From positions 26,945-90,944 of the forward strand of contig JBJEOA010000060.1 in the NCBI GenBank assembly GCA_051880475.1: a DNA stretch of 64,000 nucleotides. The letters run 5' to 3'. Under the pieces are notes generated by a model that had not been told where the DNA came from, ran no database searches, and saw nothing but the letters and a program-made list of their open reading frames with translations. Of this stretch, positions 18,103 to 26,336 are shown in pieces. Source of the DNA: JAUUSJ01 sp051880475 (GTDB taxonomy: Bacteria > Bacillota > Clostridia > Lachnospirales > Lachnospiraceae). The translations under genes and the position numbers were made by a program. The number at the start of each line of letters is the position of its first letter. The first letter of the stretch is position 1.

Positions 18103-18155
18103 TAGATTGTATTGATTTTTCACCGTACATGATATACATTTTAGGTTCTTTTTTT
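18098..18155 (+). terminator. Attenuator terminator in the ptsH leader
   Basis: Left arm 18098-18112 (AAGCCTAGATTGTAT) pairs imperfectly with right arm 18134-18147 (ATACATTTTAGGTT), followed by TTCTTTTTTT. Mutually exclusive with the RAT hairpin. Confidence 0.65.
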
Positions 18156-18286
18156 GCAGACGATTCTAATAGTAAAGAGAAAGTTTATTTCTGATCTGAC
18201 CTATGACAAAACTGGTGGCACTTTATACGAGGGCGGACCGAAAGCAAATCTATTATAAATTTTATGAAAAAAGGAGAATGATAATT

Positions 18287-18550
18287 ATGGTATCACAAAA
18301 AATCGTAATCAAAAATGAGCAAGGTTTACACATGCGTCCAGCAGGAGTTTTTGCAAAAGCTATGACAAAATTCCAGAGTGACGTTAATATTATTTATAAC
18401 GGAAACAAGACAAATGGAAAGAGCCTTTTAAATATCATCGGCGCTTGTATTAAATGTGGTTCTGAAGTAGAAATCGAGTGCAGCGGAGCAGATGAGGCAG
18501 AGGCTTTAAAGACAGCTATCGAGTTAATCGAGTCTGGATTAGGAGAATAA
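18287..18550 (+). CDS. ptsH: Phosphocarrier protein HPr
   Basis: Small phosphotransferase-system carrier that takes phosphate from enzyme I to sugar-specific EIIs. The 87-residue protein has the active-site His15 in GLHMRPAG and the regulatory Ser46 in NGKSLLNI, the site HPr kinase uses for catabolite repression in Firmicutes. A longer frame exists from 18203, but AAGGAG at 18271-18276 and the standard HPr N-terminus select the ATG at 18287. It is followed 221 bases later by ptsI. Confidence 0.96.
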   Translation: MVSQKIVIKNEQGLHMRPAGVFAKAMTKFQSDVNIIYNGNKTNGKSLLNIIGACIKCGSEVEIECSGADEAEALKTAIELIESGLGE

Positions 18551-18600
18551 TTCGCCATTTAATAATTTTCGGGCAAGAAAATTCATTGATTGGATTATAA

Positions 18601-18632
18601 AAATTCAGTGGAAGGTTACTTTCACTGAATTT
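18601..18632 (+). terminator. Hairpin between ptsH and ptsI
   Basis: AAATTCAGTG (18601-18610) pairs with CACTGAATTT (18623-18632). The T tract after it is short, so it may be a partial terminator or an RNA-processing/stability hairpin that lowers ptsI relative to ptsH. Confidence 0.5.
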
Positions 18633-18771
18633 TCTAAATCAAAAGATAACAGTATGAGAAAAAGTATGTGAGAACTTTAGCGAAAGTAGCGGGATTACAA
18701 TAATAGATTTAGATAGTTGCTTGCGGAAAGTCAACATACAAAACATATAAAACAAAGATAGGGGTGTAAGT

Positions 18772-20484
18772 ATGTTCAAAGGAATTGGTGCATCAGCTGG
18801 CGTTGGAATCGGAAAGGTCGTTATCATTAAGGATCAGGAAGTTAGTATTACAGAAAGTAAAATTTCAGACGTTGCAGCAGAGAAGGCAAGATTTCAGGAT
18901 GCTATTGAAAAATTTATCGCTAAAACTCAGGCTATGGCAGATGATATGAAAGAGCGATTGGGAGCAAAAGAAGCTGAGATTTTAGAGGGACATCTTTTAA
19001 TTTCTATGGACCCAGAGTTCTCTGGTCAGGTAGAGGGTATTATTGAGTCTGAACTTTTAAATGCAGAGGCAGCATTGAATCGAGTAGGAGATCAGTTTAT
19101 CGCATTATTTTCTTCTATCCCAGATGAGATGTTCCAGCAAAGAGCGACAGACGTTGCTGACGTTCGAGCAAGAATTTTGAAAAACTTAGCTGGAATTGAG
19201 GAAGTAGATATCAGTGCACTTCCAGCAGGTACTATTTTAGTGGCAGAAGATTTGACTCCATCTATGACAGCTGGAATCAATAATCAAAATGTTGTAGGTA
19301 TTATGACAGAGGTTGGTGGAAAGACTTCTCATTCCGCTATCTTAGCAAGAGCTTTGGAGATTCCTGCTGTTCTTAGTATCGAGGGTGGTATTTTAAATAG
19401 AGTAAATGACGGCGACTTAGTAATCGTTGACGGCAGCGAAGGCGATGTAATTGTTGGACCAACAGAAGATGAAGTTGCAGCATATACAAAGAAACGTAAT
19501 GAATACTTAGAGGCAAAAGAAGCTTTGAAGAAATTTATCGGACAGCCTAGCCAGACTTCTGATGGTCATGTTGTTGAACTTGTTTGCAATATTGGTAAAC
19601 CAGAAGATGTAACAAAGGTTATCGAGTGCGACGGTGAGGGTGTTGGATTATTTAGAACAGAGTTCTTATTTATGGATCATGACAGTGCTCCATCTGAGGA
19701 AGAGCAGTTTGAGGCATATAAGAAAGTGGCAGAGTCACTAGAGGGCAAACCAGTTATTATTCGTACATTAGACATCGGTGGTGACAAAGCAGTTCCTTAT
19801 ATGGGACTTGAGCAAGAAGAAAACCCATTCTTAGGATATAGAGCTGTTCGTCTTTGTCTCGATAGAGTAGAGGATTTATATCGTCCACAGCTTCGTGCGT
19901 TACTCCGTGCAAGTGCATACGGCAATATTAAAATTATGGTTCCACTTGTTACATGTGTAGATGAGCTTAGAGCTGTGAAGGCTTTAGTGGAAGAGATTAA
20001 AGCTGAATTAGATGCAGAGGGAATTGCATATAATAAAGATATCCCTGTAGGTATTATGATGGAAACTGCAGCAGCAAGTGTTATTGCTGACATTTTAGCA
20101 GAGGAAGCAGCATTCTTTAGTATCGGAACAAACGACTTAATCGGATATACTATGGCAGTAGACCGTGGAAATGCTAAGGTTGCTTACCTTTACAAACCAT
20201 TCCAGCCAGCAGTTGTTCGCTCTATTCAGAGAATTATTTCTGCTGCTAAGAAGACAGGCATCATGGTTGGTATGTGTGGAGAAGTTGCAGCAGACCCATT
20301 AATGATTCCAGTATTATTAGGATTTGGACTTGATGAGTTCAGTGTAAGTGCAACATCTGTATTAGCTACAAGAAAGATTATGTCTGAGTGGACAAAAGAA
20401 GAGGCTGAGGCATTGGCAGCTAAAGTTGTTGAGATGAAGACATCTGATGAGATTTATGAATGCTTAAAAGCAGCTCAAAAATAA
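18772..20484 (+). CDS. ptsI: PTS enzyme I (PEP-protein phosphotransferase)
   Basis: Autophosphorylates with PEP and passes phosphate to HPr His15. The 570-residue length is typical. Seen: HPr-binding helical domain, phospho-His motif GGKTSHSAILAR (His187), PEP-binding barrel with the LFRTEFLFMDHD segment (about residue 291), IGTNDLIGYTMAVDRGN and the active Cys502 in VGMCGE. AGGGGTG at 18760-18766 supports the ATG at 18772. Cytoplasmic, with ptsH upstream. Confidence 0.97.
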   Translation: MFKGIGASAGVGIGKVVIIKDQEVSITESKISDVAAEKARFQDAIEKFIAKTQAMADDMKERLGAKEAEILEGHLLISMDPEFSGQVEGIIESELLNAEAALNRVGDQFIALFSSIPDEMFQQRATDVADVRARILKNLAGIEEVDISALPAGTILVAEDLTPSMTAGINNQNVVGIMTEVGGKTSHSAILARALEIPAVLSIEGGILNRVNDGDLVIVDGSEGDVIVGPTEDEVAAYTKKRNEYLEAKEALKKFIGQPSQTSDGHVVELVCNIGKPEDVTKVIECDGEGVGLFRTEFLFMDHDSAPSEEEQFEAYKKVAESLEGKPVIIRTLDIGGDKAVPYMGLEQEENPFLGYRAVRLCLDRVEDLYRPQLRALLRASAYGNIKIMVPLVTCVDELRAVKALVEEIKAELDAEGIAYNKDIPVGIMMETAAASVIADILAEEAAFFSIGTNDLIGYTMAVDRGNAKVAYLYKPFQPAVVRSIQRIISAAKKTGIMVGMCGEVAADPLMIPVLLGFGLDEFSVSATSVLATRKIMSEWTKEEAEALAAKVVEMKTSDEIYECLKAAQK

Positions 20485-20504
20485 GAGTATTAAGATGATA
20501 AATG

Positions 20505-20537
20505 AGAGGTAGTGAGGTTTGACACTACCTCTTTTTC
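20505..20537 (+). terminator. Terminator after ptsI
   Basis: AGAGGTAGTG (20505-20514) pairs with CACTACCTCT (20523-20532), then TTTTC. Confidence 0.9.
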
Positions 20538-20591
20538 TTTTCGCTAGTATTGCTTAGGAAGGCAAGTCTATTTGTTTGCTAAAAAAGGGGC

Positions 20592-20620
20592 TTGCGTGAT
20601 AGAAAAATTTGTGCTATATT
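20592..20620 (+). promoter_or_regulatory. Promoter for gatCAB
   Basis: TTGCGT at 20592-20597, 17-base spacer ending in an extended TGC, TATATT at 20615-20620. Confidence 0.5.
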
Positions 20621-20647
20621 CAAAACAATTTAGTAAAGGTAGGAGAA

Positions 20648-20690
20648 GCCACGAAGCAGTGACAATGTTTCGGGGCATTTTTCTTTTTTG
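20648..20690 (+). terminator. Possible attenuator hairpin in the gatCAB leader
   Basis: GCCACGAA (20648-20655) can pair with TTTCGGGGC (20668-20676), followed by ATTTTTCTTTTTT. It lies between the candidate promoter and gatC, so it would act within the leader. No T-box or known switch motif was seen with it. Confidence 0.4.
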
Positions 20691-20749
20691 AAATGTAAAA
20701 TTATGTAAAAAGAGTATTTCTCTTTTTGATTTAGAATAAGGAGGAAAAA

Positions 20750-21043
20750 ATGGCAAATATAATTTCAGATGAGACGATAGAGTATGTTGGAATCTTAGCA
20801 AAACTTGAACTTTCAGAGGAAGAAAAGGAACAGGCAAAGCAAGATATGAGTAAAATGTTAGACTATATCGATATGTTAAATGAGTTAGATACAAAGGGAG
20901 TAGAACCTATGTCTCATGTTTTTCCTGTTCATAATGTCTTTCGAGAGGATATCGTGACAAATGGAGACGAAAGTGAGTTGACATTAAAGAATGCACCAGA
21001 GAAAAAAGAAGGGGCATTTCAAGTGCCAAAGACAGTAGAGTAG
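20750..21043 (+). CDS. gatC: Asp-tRNA(Asn)/Glu-tRNA(Gln) amidotransferase subunit C
   Basis: Small stabilising subunit of the GatCAB transamidosome, which amidates misacylated Glu-tRNA(Gln) and Asp-tRNA(Asn). The 97 residues show the family pattern: N-terminal helix with ETIEYVGILAKLELSEEE, then LNELDTKGVEPMSHV and the NVFREDIV strand. AAGGAGG just before 20744 supports the ATG. Followed by gatA after 12 bases. Confidence 0.95.
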   Translation: MANIISDETIEYVGILAKLELSEEEKEQAKQDMSKMLDYIDMLNELDTKGVEPMSHVFPVHNVFREDIVTNGDESELTLKNAPEKKEGAFQVPKTVE

Positions 21044-21055
21044 GAGGACAAAAAA

Positions 21056-22528
21056 ATGAATATAATGAGTTTAACTGCTGTGGAATTGGGAAAAAAGATT
21101 AAGGCAGGGGAGATAACAGTGGTGGAGGCGGCAAAAGCAGCCATCGATGCGATAGAAAAAAAAGAGGGAAAAATAAATAGTTTTGTGACATTAGACAAAG
21201 AGTCTGTTCTCCAACAAGCAGAAAAAGTGCAAAAATTAATAGATGATGGGCAGCTTTCTAGTCCGTTAGCAGGTGTTCCGGTAGCTATTAAAGATAATAT
21301 GTGTACAGAAGGTTTACTTACAACATGCAGTTCCAAAATTTTGGAAAATTATAATCCTACTTATACGGCTACTGCGGTAGAAAACTTAAAAAAAGCTGGA
21401 GCTATCATTATTGGAAAAACGAATATGGATGAATTTGCGATGGGAAGCACGACAGAAACCTCTGCTTACGGCGTGACAAGAAATCCGTGGCAGACAGAAC
21501 ATGTTCCTGGCGGTTCATCTGGAGGCTCAGCAGCGGCAGTTGCGGCAGAGGAGTGTACTTATGCGCTAGGCTCTGATACAGGTGGTTCTATCCGCCAGCC
21601 AAGTTCTTTTTGTGGTGTGGTTGGCATGAAGCCGACATACGGAACTGTCTCCCGATATGGACTAATTGCCTATGGTTCTTCCCTAGACCAGATTGGACCG
21701 ATTGCAAAAAATGTGGAAGATTGTGCTGTCATTTTGGAGACAATCGCCTCCTATGACAAAAAAGATAGTACTTCTATGAAAAGAGAACAATATGATTTTA
21801 CTTCTGCCCTAAAAAATGATGTAAAAGGAATGAAAATTGGTATTCCAAAAGATTATTTTGGAGATGGATTAGACGGGGAAGTAAAAGACGCAGTATTCAA
21901 TGTTGCGAAGGAATTAGAAAAAAAAGGTGCTATTATAGAAGAATTTACACTTGGTTTAGTTGAATATGCAATTCCAGCTTATTATATTATTGCGTCAGCA
22001 GAGGCAAGCTCAAATCTTGCAAGATTTGACGGAGTAAAATATGGCTATAGAACGAAAGAATATCGAGGTTTGCATAATATGTATAAAAAATCTCGCTCAG
22101 AGGGATTTGGTGCGGAAGTAAAGAGAAGAATTATGTTAGGCTCTTTTGTATTAAGTTCAGGGTACTATGATGCCTATTATTTGAAGGCACTTCGCACAAA
22201 GGCATTAATTAAGGCAGAATTTGATAAGGCATTTGAAAAATACGATATTATTTTAGGACCAGTTGCGCCGACGACGGCTCCTAAGATTGGCGAAAGTCTA
22301 TCTGACCCAATTCAAATGTATTTGGGAGATATTTATACTGTCTCTGTTAATTTAGCTGGACTTCCAGCAATTTCTCTTCCTTGTGGATTAGATAAAAATG
22401 GTCTTCCAATCGGTGTGCAGATGATAGGGGATTGTTTTGAGGAGAAAAAAATTATTCAGACTGCTTACACATATGAGCAGACAAGAGATTATATAAGATG
22501 TGAGATTGCAAAAGAGGGGGATGAGTAA
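21056..22528 (+). CDS. gatA: Asp/Glu-tRNA amidotransferase subunit A (glutaminase)
   Basis: Amidase-signature enzyme that releases ammonia from glutamine for transfer by GatB. The Ser-cisSer-Lys triad is visible: Lys in GVPVAIKDN (about residue 79), the cis-Ser in VPGGSSGGSAAAV and the nucleophile in GSDTGGSIRQP (about residue 178). At 490 residues it has normal length. GGAGG at 21043-21047 supports the ATG. Middle gene of gatCAB. Confidence 0.97.
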   Translation: MNIMSLTAVELGKKIKAGEITVVEAAKAAIDAIEKKEGKINSFVTLDKESVLQQAEKVQKLIDDGQLSSPLAGVPVAIKDNMCTEGLLTTCSSKILENYNPTYTATAVENLKKAGAIIIGKTNMDEFAMGSTTETSAYGVTRNPWQTEHVPGGSSGGSAAAVAAEECTYALGSDTGGSIRQPSSFCGVVGMKPTYGTVSRYGLIAYGSSLDQIGPIAKNVEDCAVILETIASYDKKDSTSMKREQYDFTSALKNDVKGMKIGIPKDYFGDGLDGEVKDAVFNVAKELEKKGAIIEEFTLGLVEYAIPAYYIIASAEASSNLARFDGVKYGYRTKEYRGLHNMYKKSRSEGFGAEVKRRIMLGSFVLSSGYYDAYYLKALRTKALIKAEFDKAFEKYDIILGPVAPTTAPKIGESLSDPIQMYLGDIYTVSVNLAGLPAISLPCGLDKNGLPIGVQMIGDCFEEKKIIQTAYTYEQTRDYIRCEIAKEGDE

Positions 22529-22529
22529 G

Positions 22530-23972
22530 ATGAGTAGAGAATATGAGACAGTCATTGGCTTAGAGGTGCATGTGGAGTTAGCTACAAAAACAAAGATTTT
22601 TTGTGGATGCAGCACAGCATTTGGAGGAGCACCAAACACACATACTTGTCCTGTGTGTACGGGGATGCCAGGGTCTCTTCCAGTTTTAAATAAACAAGTG
22701 GTAGAATATGCACTAGCTGTAGGTCTTGCGACGAATTGCTCTATTAATCAATATTGTAAATTTGACAGAAAAAACTATTTTTATCCGGACAATCCGCAAA
22801 ACTATCAAATTTCACAACTTTATCTTCCAATCTGTCACGATGGATTTGTCGAGATTGAGGTAGATGGAGTAAAGAAAAATATTGGAATTCATGAGATTCA
22901 TATGGAAGAAGATGCGGGAAAATTAATTCATGATCCTTGGGACGACTGTTCGTTAGTTGATTTTAACCGAAGCGGTGTTCCTCTAATTGAGATTGTATCT
23001 GAGCCAGATATGCGCTCCGCAGAGGAGGTTATTGCATACTTAGATAAGCTTAGGCTTATAATTCAGTATCTTGGGGCATCCGACTGTAAATTACAGGAAG
23101 GTTCTATGCGTGCAGATGTGAACCTCTCTGTGAGAGAAGTTGGGACAGAGGAATTTGGCACAAGAACAGAGATGAAAAACTTAAACTCCTTTAAAGCGAT
23201 TGCCAGAGCAATTGAGGCGGAGAGGGATAGACAGATTGATTTAATTGAGGATGGGAAGAAGGTAATTCAAGAAACGAGAAGATGGGATGATGCGAAAGAA
23301 TATTCTTACGCAATGCGCTCTAAAGAAGATGCACAAGACTACCGTTATTTCCCAGAGCCTGATTTAGTACCGATTATAATTAGTGATGAGTGGATACAAA
23401 AAATTAAAGATACACAGCCAGAACTTCGAACAGAGAAAAAAGAAAGATATAAAAAAGAATATGGACTTCCAGAATATGATATCGATATTATCACAGCATC
23501 AAAACATATGGCAGATATTTTTGAGCAGACAATCGCAGTTTGTGGAAAGCCAAAAGAGGTATCTAACTGGTTGATGGGCGAGACGATGAAGTTATTAAAA
23601 GAACAAGAAATGGATGCGGACCAAATTTCGTTCTCTCCGGCTAATTTAGCAGCTATGATTGGGCTGATTGATAAAGGAGAGCTAAATAGAAGTGTGGCAA
23701 AAGATGTATTTAGGGAAATCTTTCTTCATGATATAGAGCCAGTTTCTTATATCGAGGAGCATGGCTTAAAAAATGTATCAGATGAGGGTGCCATTAAGTC
23801 AACAATCGAAGAAATCATCGCAAAAAATCCTCAATCAGTGGCGGATTATAAGGCAGGAAAGAAAAAGGCGATGGGCTTTTTAGTTGGTCAGACGATGAAA
23901 GCGACAAAAGGAAAGGCAGATCCTGCTGCGGTAAATAAGATTTTGAGAGAGTTATTAGAGGCGCAGAATTAG
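22530..23972 (+). CDS. gatB: Asp/Glu-tRNA amidotransferase subunit B
   Basis: Kinase-amidotransferase subunit that activates the misacylated carboxylate and adds ammonia. N-terminus YETVIGLEVHVELATKTKIF, zinc Cys in CGCSTAF and CPVCTGMPG, then EGSMRADVNLSV and FGTRTEMKNLNSFKA, and a C-terminal tRNA-binding YqeY-like tail. Upstream in-frame starts at 22500 and 22521 overlap gatA; AGAGGGGG at 22513-22520 spaces best to the ATG at 22530, giving 480 residues. Confidence 0.96.
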   Translation: MSREYETVIGLEVHVELATKTKIFCGCSTAFGGAPNTHTCPVCTGMPGSLPVLNKQVVEYALAVGLATNCSINQYCKFDRKNYFYPDNPQNYQISQLYLPICHDGFVEIEVDGVKKNIGIHEIHMEEDAGKLIHDPWDDCSLVDFNRSGVPLIEIVSEPDMRSAEEVIAYLDKLRLIIQYLGASDCKLQEGSMRADVNLSVREVGTEEFGTRTEMKNLNSFKAIARAIEAERDRQIDLIEDGKKVIQETRRWDDAKEYSYAMRSKEDAQDYRYFPEPDLVPIIISDEWIQKIKDTQPELRTEKKERYKKEYGLPEYDIDIITASKHMADIFEQTIAVCGKPKEVSNWLMGETMKLLKEQEMDADQISFSPANLAAMIGLIDKGELNRSVAKDVFREIFLHDIEPVSYIEEHGLKNVSDEGAIKSTIEEIIAKNPQSVADYKAGKKKAMGFLVGQTMKATKGKADPAAVNKILRELLEAQN

Positions 23973-23997
23973 AGGCAGAAAAAAGAGCAGAGTAAAT

Positions 23998-24029
23998 AGG
24001 CTATCGAAAAATTTATTTTTCGATAGCCT
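23998..24029. terminator. Bidirectional terminator between gatB and the molybdoenzyme gene
   Basis: AGGCTATCGAAAAAT pairs with ATTTTTCGATAGCCT in a near-perfect 15-base stem. It serves convergent genes on both strands. Confidence 0.9.
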
Positions 24030-24038
24030 TCATTTACG

Positions 24039-26045
24039 CTATTTTTTCCTAACTTCCACAGAGTTATCATTCATTGTAGTTGCAGCTCCGATATCACTTA
24101 GTCTGTCATGTTGGAGAGCATTTACTCCAAGACCGTTAAAAGTTTGATCCGAGCGAAAAACTCCCGGTGCTGCCACAGCTCCTTTGGCAATATTTTCTGT
24201 TAAGATAGCCTCAAACTCGACTTTTGCTAGCTCGTTAAAGCAGATAACTCTATCACCAGAACAAATTCCTCGTATTTGGGCATCTTCTGGGTGCATCATT
24301 AGTTTAATTTTTCCTTTTTTCTCCACTAATTCCTGTCGATTGAGAAAGATACTATTTAAAGTTTCTGTGGCTGGCACAGATACGATTCTTAGCGGGTAGT
24401 TTTCCTCTTCTTTTGTGGCTTTAGTATAGCGAGGAATCTTCTCTTTTTCAGCCTCATTTATAATCTGGATTTTTCCAGATGGAGTTTTCCACTTTGTATG
24501 CTCTGCAAATGGCAGAGAAATATTTCCACCGCTTCTTAAAATTTGATTCTCTTCCTCGGATAAATTTATCTCCTCTGAGAGATTTTCAAGTAAATATTCT
24601 AATGTTTCTTCTTCGGATTGTTTAAAATATGGATCTTCAAATCCCATTTCCTTTGCTAGCAGGCAAAAAGTATTCCAGTTACTTTTTGATTGCCCGAGTG
24701 GCTCAATAATTTTCCATGACGTTCCTAGAGTATTATAGCCGTAGGCACTGTATAGATCAGACTGTTCGACAGAAAAAGTTGCGGGTAAAATGATATCGGC
24801 ATATCTCGCTGTGTCTGTCATAAATCTCTCATGAACGACAGTAAATAAATCTTCTCTTTTAAGACTCTCATACATAGCTGCCTGATTACTTAAGGAATTT
24901 GCTGGATTACTGCCGTATACATAGAGAGAGTACAATGTTTGCTCGGCATCTTTTGATGTAGCGGCAGCTAGTTGATTAATATTAATTTTTTGTGGATTAT
25001 TTTTTTGAAAATCTGGTCTTGCTATTAAGTCGGTACGGACATAGGAAGAAATATTTTTAGAACTACATCCACATAATCCACCGCCTGGATATTTCCAAGC
25101 ACCTGTTATAAGAGATAAAATGGTAATAAGTCGAACGGTCATTCCACCGTTTGTATAGCGAGAATTTCCACTTCCTAAAATGATAGCAGGAGCTTTTGCC
25201 TTTCCATAGAGTAGTGCTAGTTCCTCAATTCTCTTTGCTGGAATCCCTGTTTCTTCTTGTGCCCACTGTGGAGTATATTGCTCTAATGTCTTAGCGAAAA
25301 TATCATATCCAATTGCTTCTTGGCGTAAAAATTCTTCATCGATTAAATGTTCCCTTTTTAAAACATGCATGATAGAAAGGGCTAATGCGCCGTCTGTTCC
25401 TGGCTTAATCAAAAAGATATCATCACAGTATGGTGCCATGCCATCTGCAAGCACTTCTACTAAAACTACTTTTTTTCCTTTTTTTCTTTCCTTTACTAAA
25501 GTTGAGAGTCCTTGTAACCTAGTTGCAGCCATTTGACTTCCCCAGACAAGGTAAAAATCGCTATTAGCAGTTTCTCTAGGGTCAAGTGCTCCTGTCGCTC
25601 CGACAACAGATTTATAGCCGTTTCCCTTTGCGGTGGAGCATAAAGTTTTGACAAGCTCTCTTCCACCCATATAATGAAAAAATGCATTTCCACAGTTTCT
25701 TTGAATAATACTCATAACTCCAGAAAAATTACAAAAAGCAATTGATTCTGGACCATAATTTTCAATAATTTCTTTCCATTTATTTCCAATTTCTTTTATC
25801 GCTTTATTCCATGAGATTGGCTCAAACTCTGCTTCTCCCTTTTTTCCTGTTCTTTTTAAAGGGGTTAGAATTCTATTTTTATCATGGATATCTTGCTCAT
25901 AATGTCTCATTTTTTGACAAAGAATTCCACTAGAAGCTGGGTCATTTTTATCTTCTTTTATTCTTATAATTTTCTTCCCATCTGTCTCCACTAAAAATCC
26001 ACAGCTCGTTGGACAGTCATAGGGGCAAATCGTTTTTTTTAACAT
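24039..26045 (-). CDS. Molybdopterin-dependent oxidoreductase (formate dehydrogenase/DMSO reductase family)
   Basis: Cytoplasmic-type catalytic subunit with an N-terminal [4Fe-4S] motif CPYDCPTSC plus a fourth Cys in GILCQK (about residue 45), then molybdopterin guanine dinucleotide domains (DFYLVWGSQMAA, LIKPGTDGALALS, GSGNSRYTNGGM) and a C-terminal molydopterin-binding domain. No Sec codon interrupts the frame. A Cys in LCSTAKGNG (about residue 138) may be the Mo ligand. No twin-arginine signal is seen. No partner subunit or cofactor gene is adjacent, so the substrate is unknown. GGAGG right before the ATG at 26045 rules out the longer TTG start. Confidence 0.88.
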   Translation of the reverse strand: MLKKTICPYDCPTSCGFLVETDGKKIIRIKEDKNDPASSGILCQKMRHYEQDIHDKNRILTPLKRTGKKGEAEFEPISWNKAIKEIGNKWKEIIENYGPESIAFCNFSGVMSIIQRNCGNAFFHYMGGRELVKTLCSTAKGNGYKSVVGATGALDPRETANSDFYLVWGSQMAATRLQGLSTLVKERKKGKKVVLVEVLADGMAPYCDDIFLIKPGTDGALALSIMHVLKREHLIDEEFLRQEAIGYDIFAKTLEQYTPQWAQEETGIPAKRIEELALLYGKAKAPAIILGSGNSRYTNGGMTVRLITILSLITGAWKYPGGGLCGCSSKNISSYVRTDLIARPDFQKNNPQKININQLAAATSKDAEQTLYSLYVYGSNPANSLSNQAAMYESLKREDLFTVVHERFMTDTARYADIILPATFSVEQSDLYSAYGYNTLGTSWKIIEPLGQSKSNWNTFCLLAKEMGFEDPYFKQSEEETLEYLLENLSEEINLSEEENQILRSGGNISLPFAEHTKWKTPSGKIQIINEAEKEKIPRYTKATKEEENYPLRIVSVPATETLNSIFLNRQELVEKKGKIKLMMHPEDAQIRGICSGDRVICFNELAKVEFEAILTENIAKGAVAAPGVFRSDQTFNGLGVNALQHDRLSDIGAATTMNDNSVEVRKK

Positions 26046-26064
26046 AATTTCCTCCAAATTAAAC

Positions 26065-26110
26065 TTTCATTTATGGCGATGCCCGTAAATCTTGAAAGGG
26101 TGCCTATTAG
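26065..26110 (+). repeat. Dispersed intergenic hairpin, copy 3
   Basis: Begins TTCATTTATGGCGATGCCCGTAAA and ends GGGTGCC, resembling the copies at 29119 and 32443. It lies just upstream of the minus-strand molybdoenzyme gene. Confidence 0.4.
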
Positions 26111-26214
26111 TTCGTCAAAAAATTATAACATAAAAAGCTTTTTTATGCATTATAATTATCATTTTTGGTATATGTTTTTCTTCTCTTATAAAAAGAGTTT
26201 TTTATAAAAATGGG

Positions 26215-26243
26215 ATGACAGATGAAAATATTTATGATATAAT
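26215..26243 (+). promoter_or_regulatory. Promoter for the first BIG2 protein gene
   Basis: ATGACA at 26215-26220, 17-base spacer with extended TG, TATAAT at 26238-26243. The leader is about 85 bases and very AT-rich. Confidence 0.55.
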
Positions 26244-26336
26244 AAAAGAAATTTAACAATTTTGTAAAAAATATGATAAAAATAACATAAAAATTTAATA
26301 ATTTAAAAAATATAAAGGATAAGGGAGGAAAACGAA

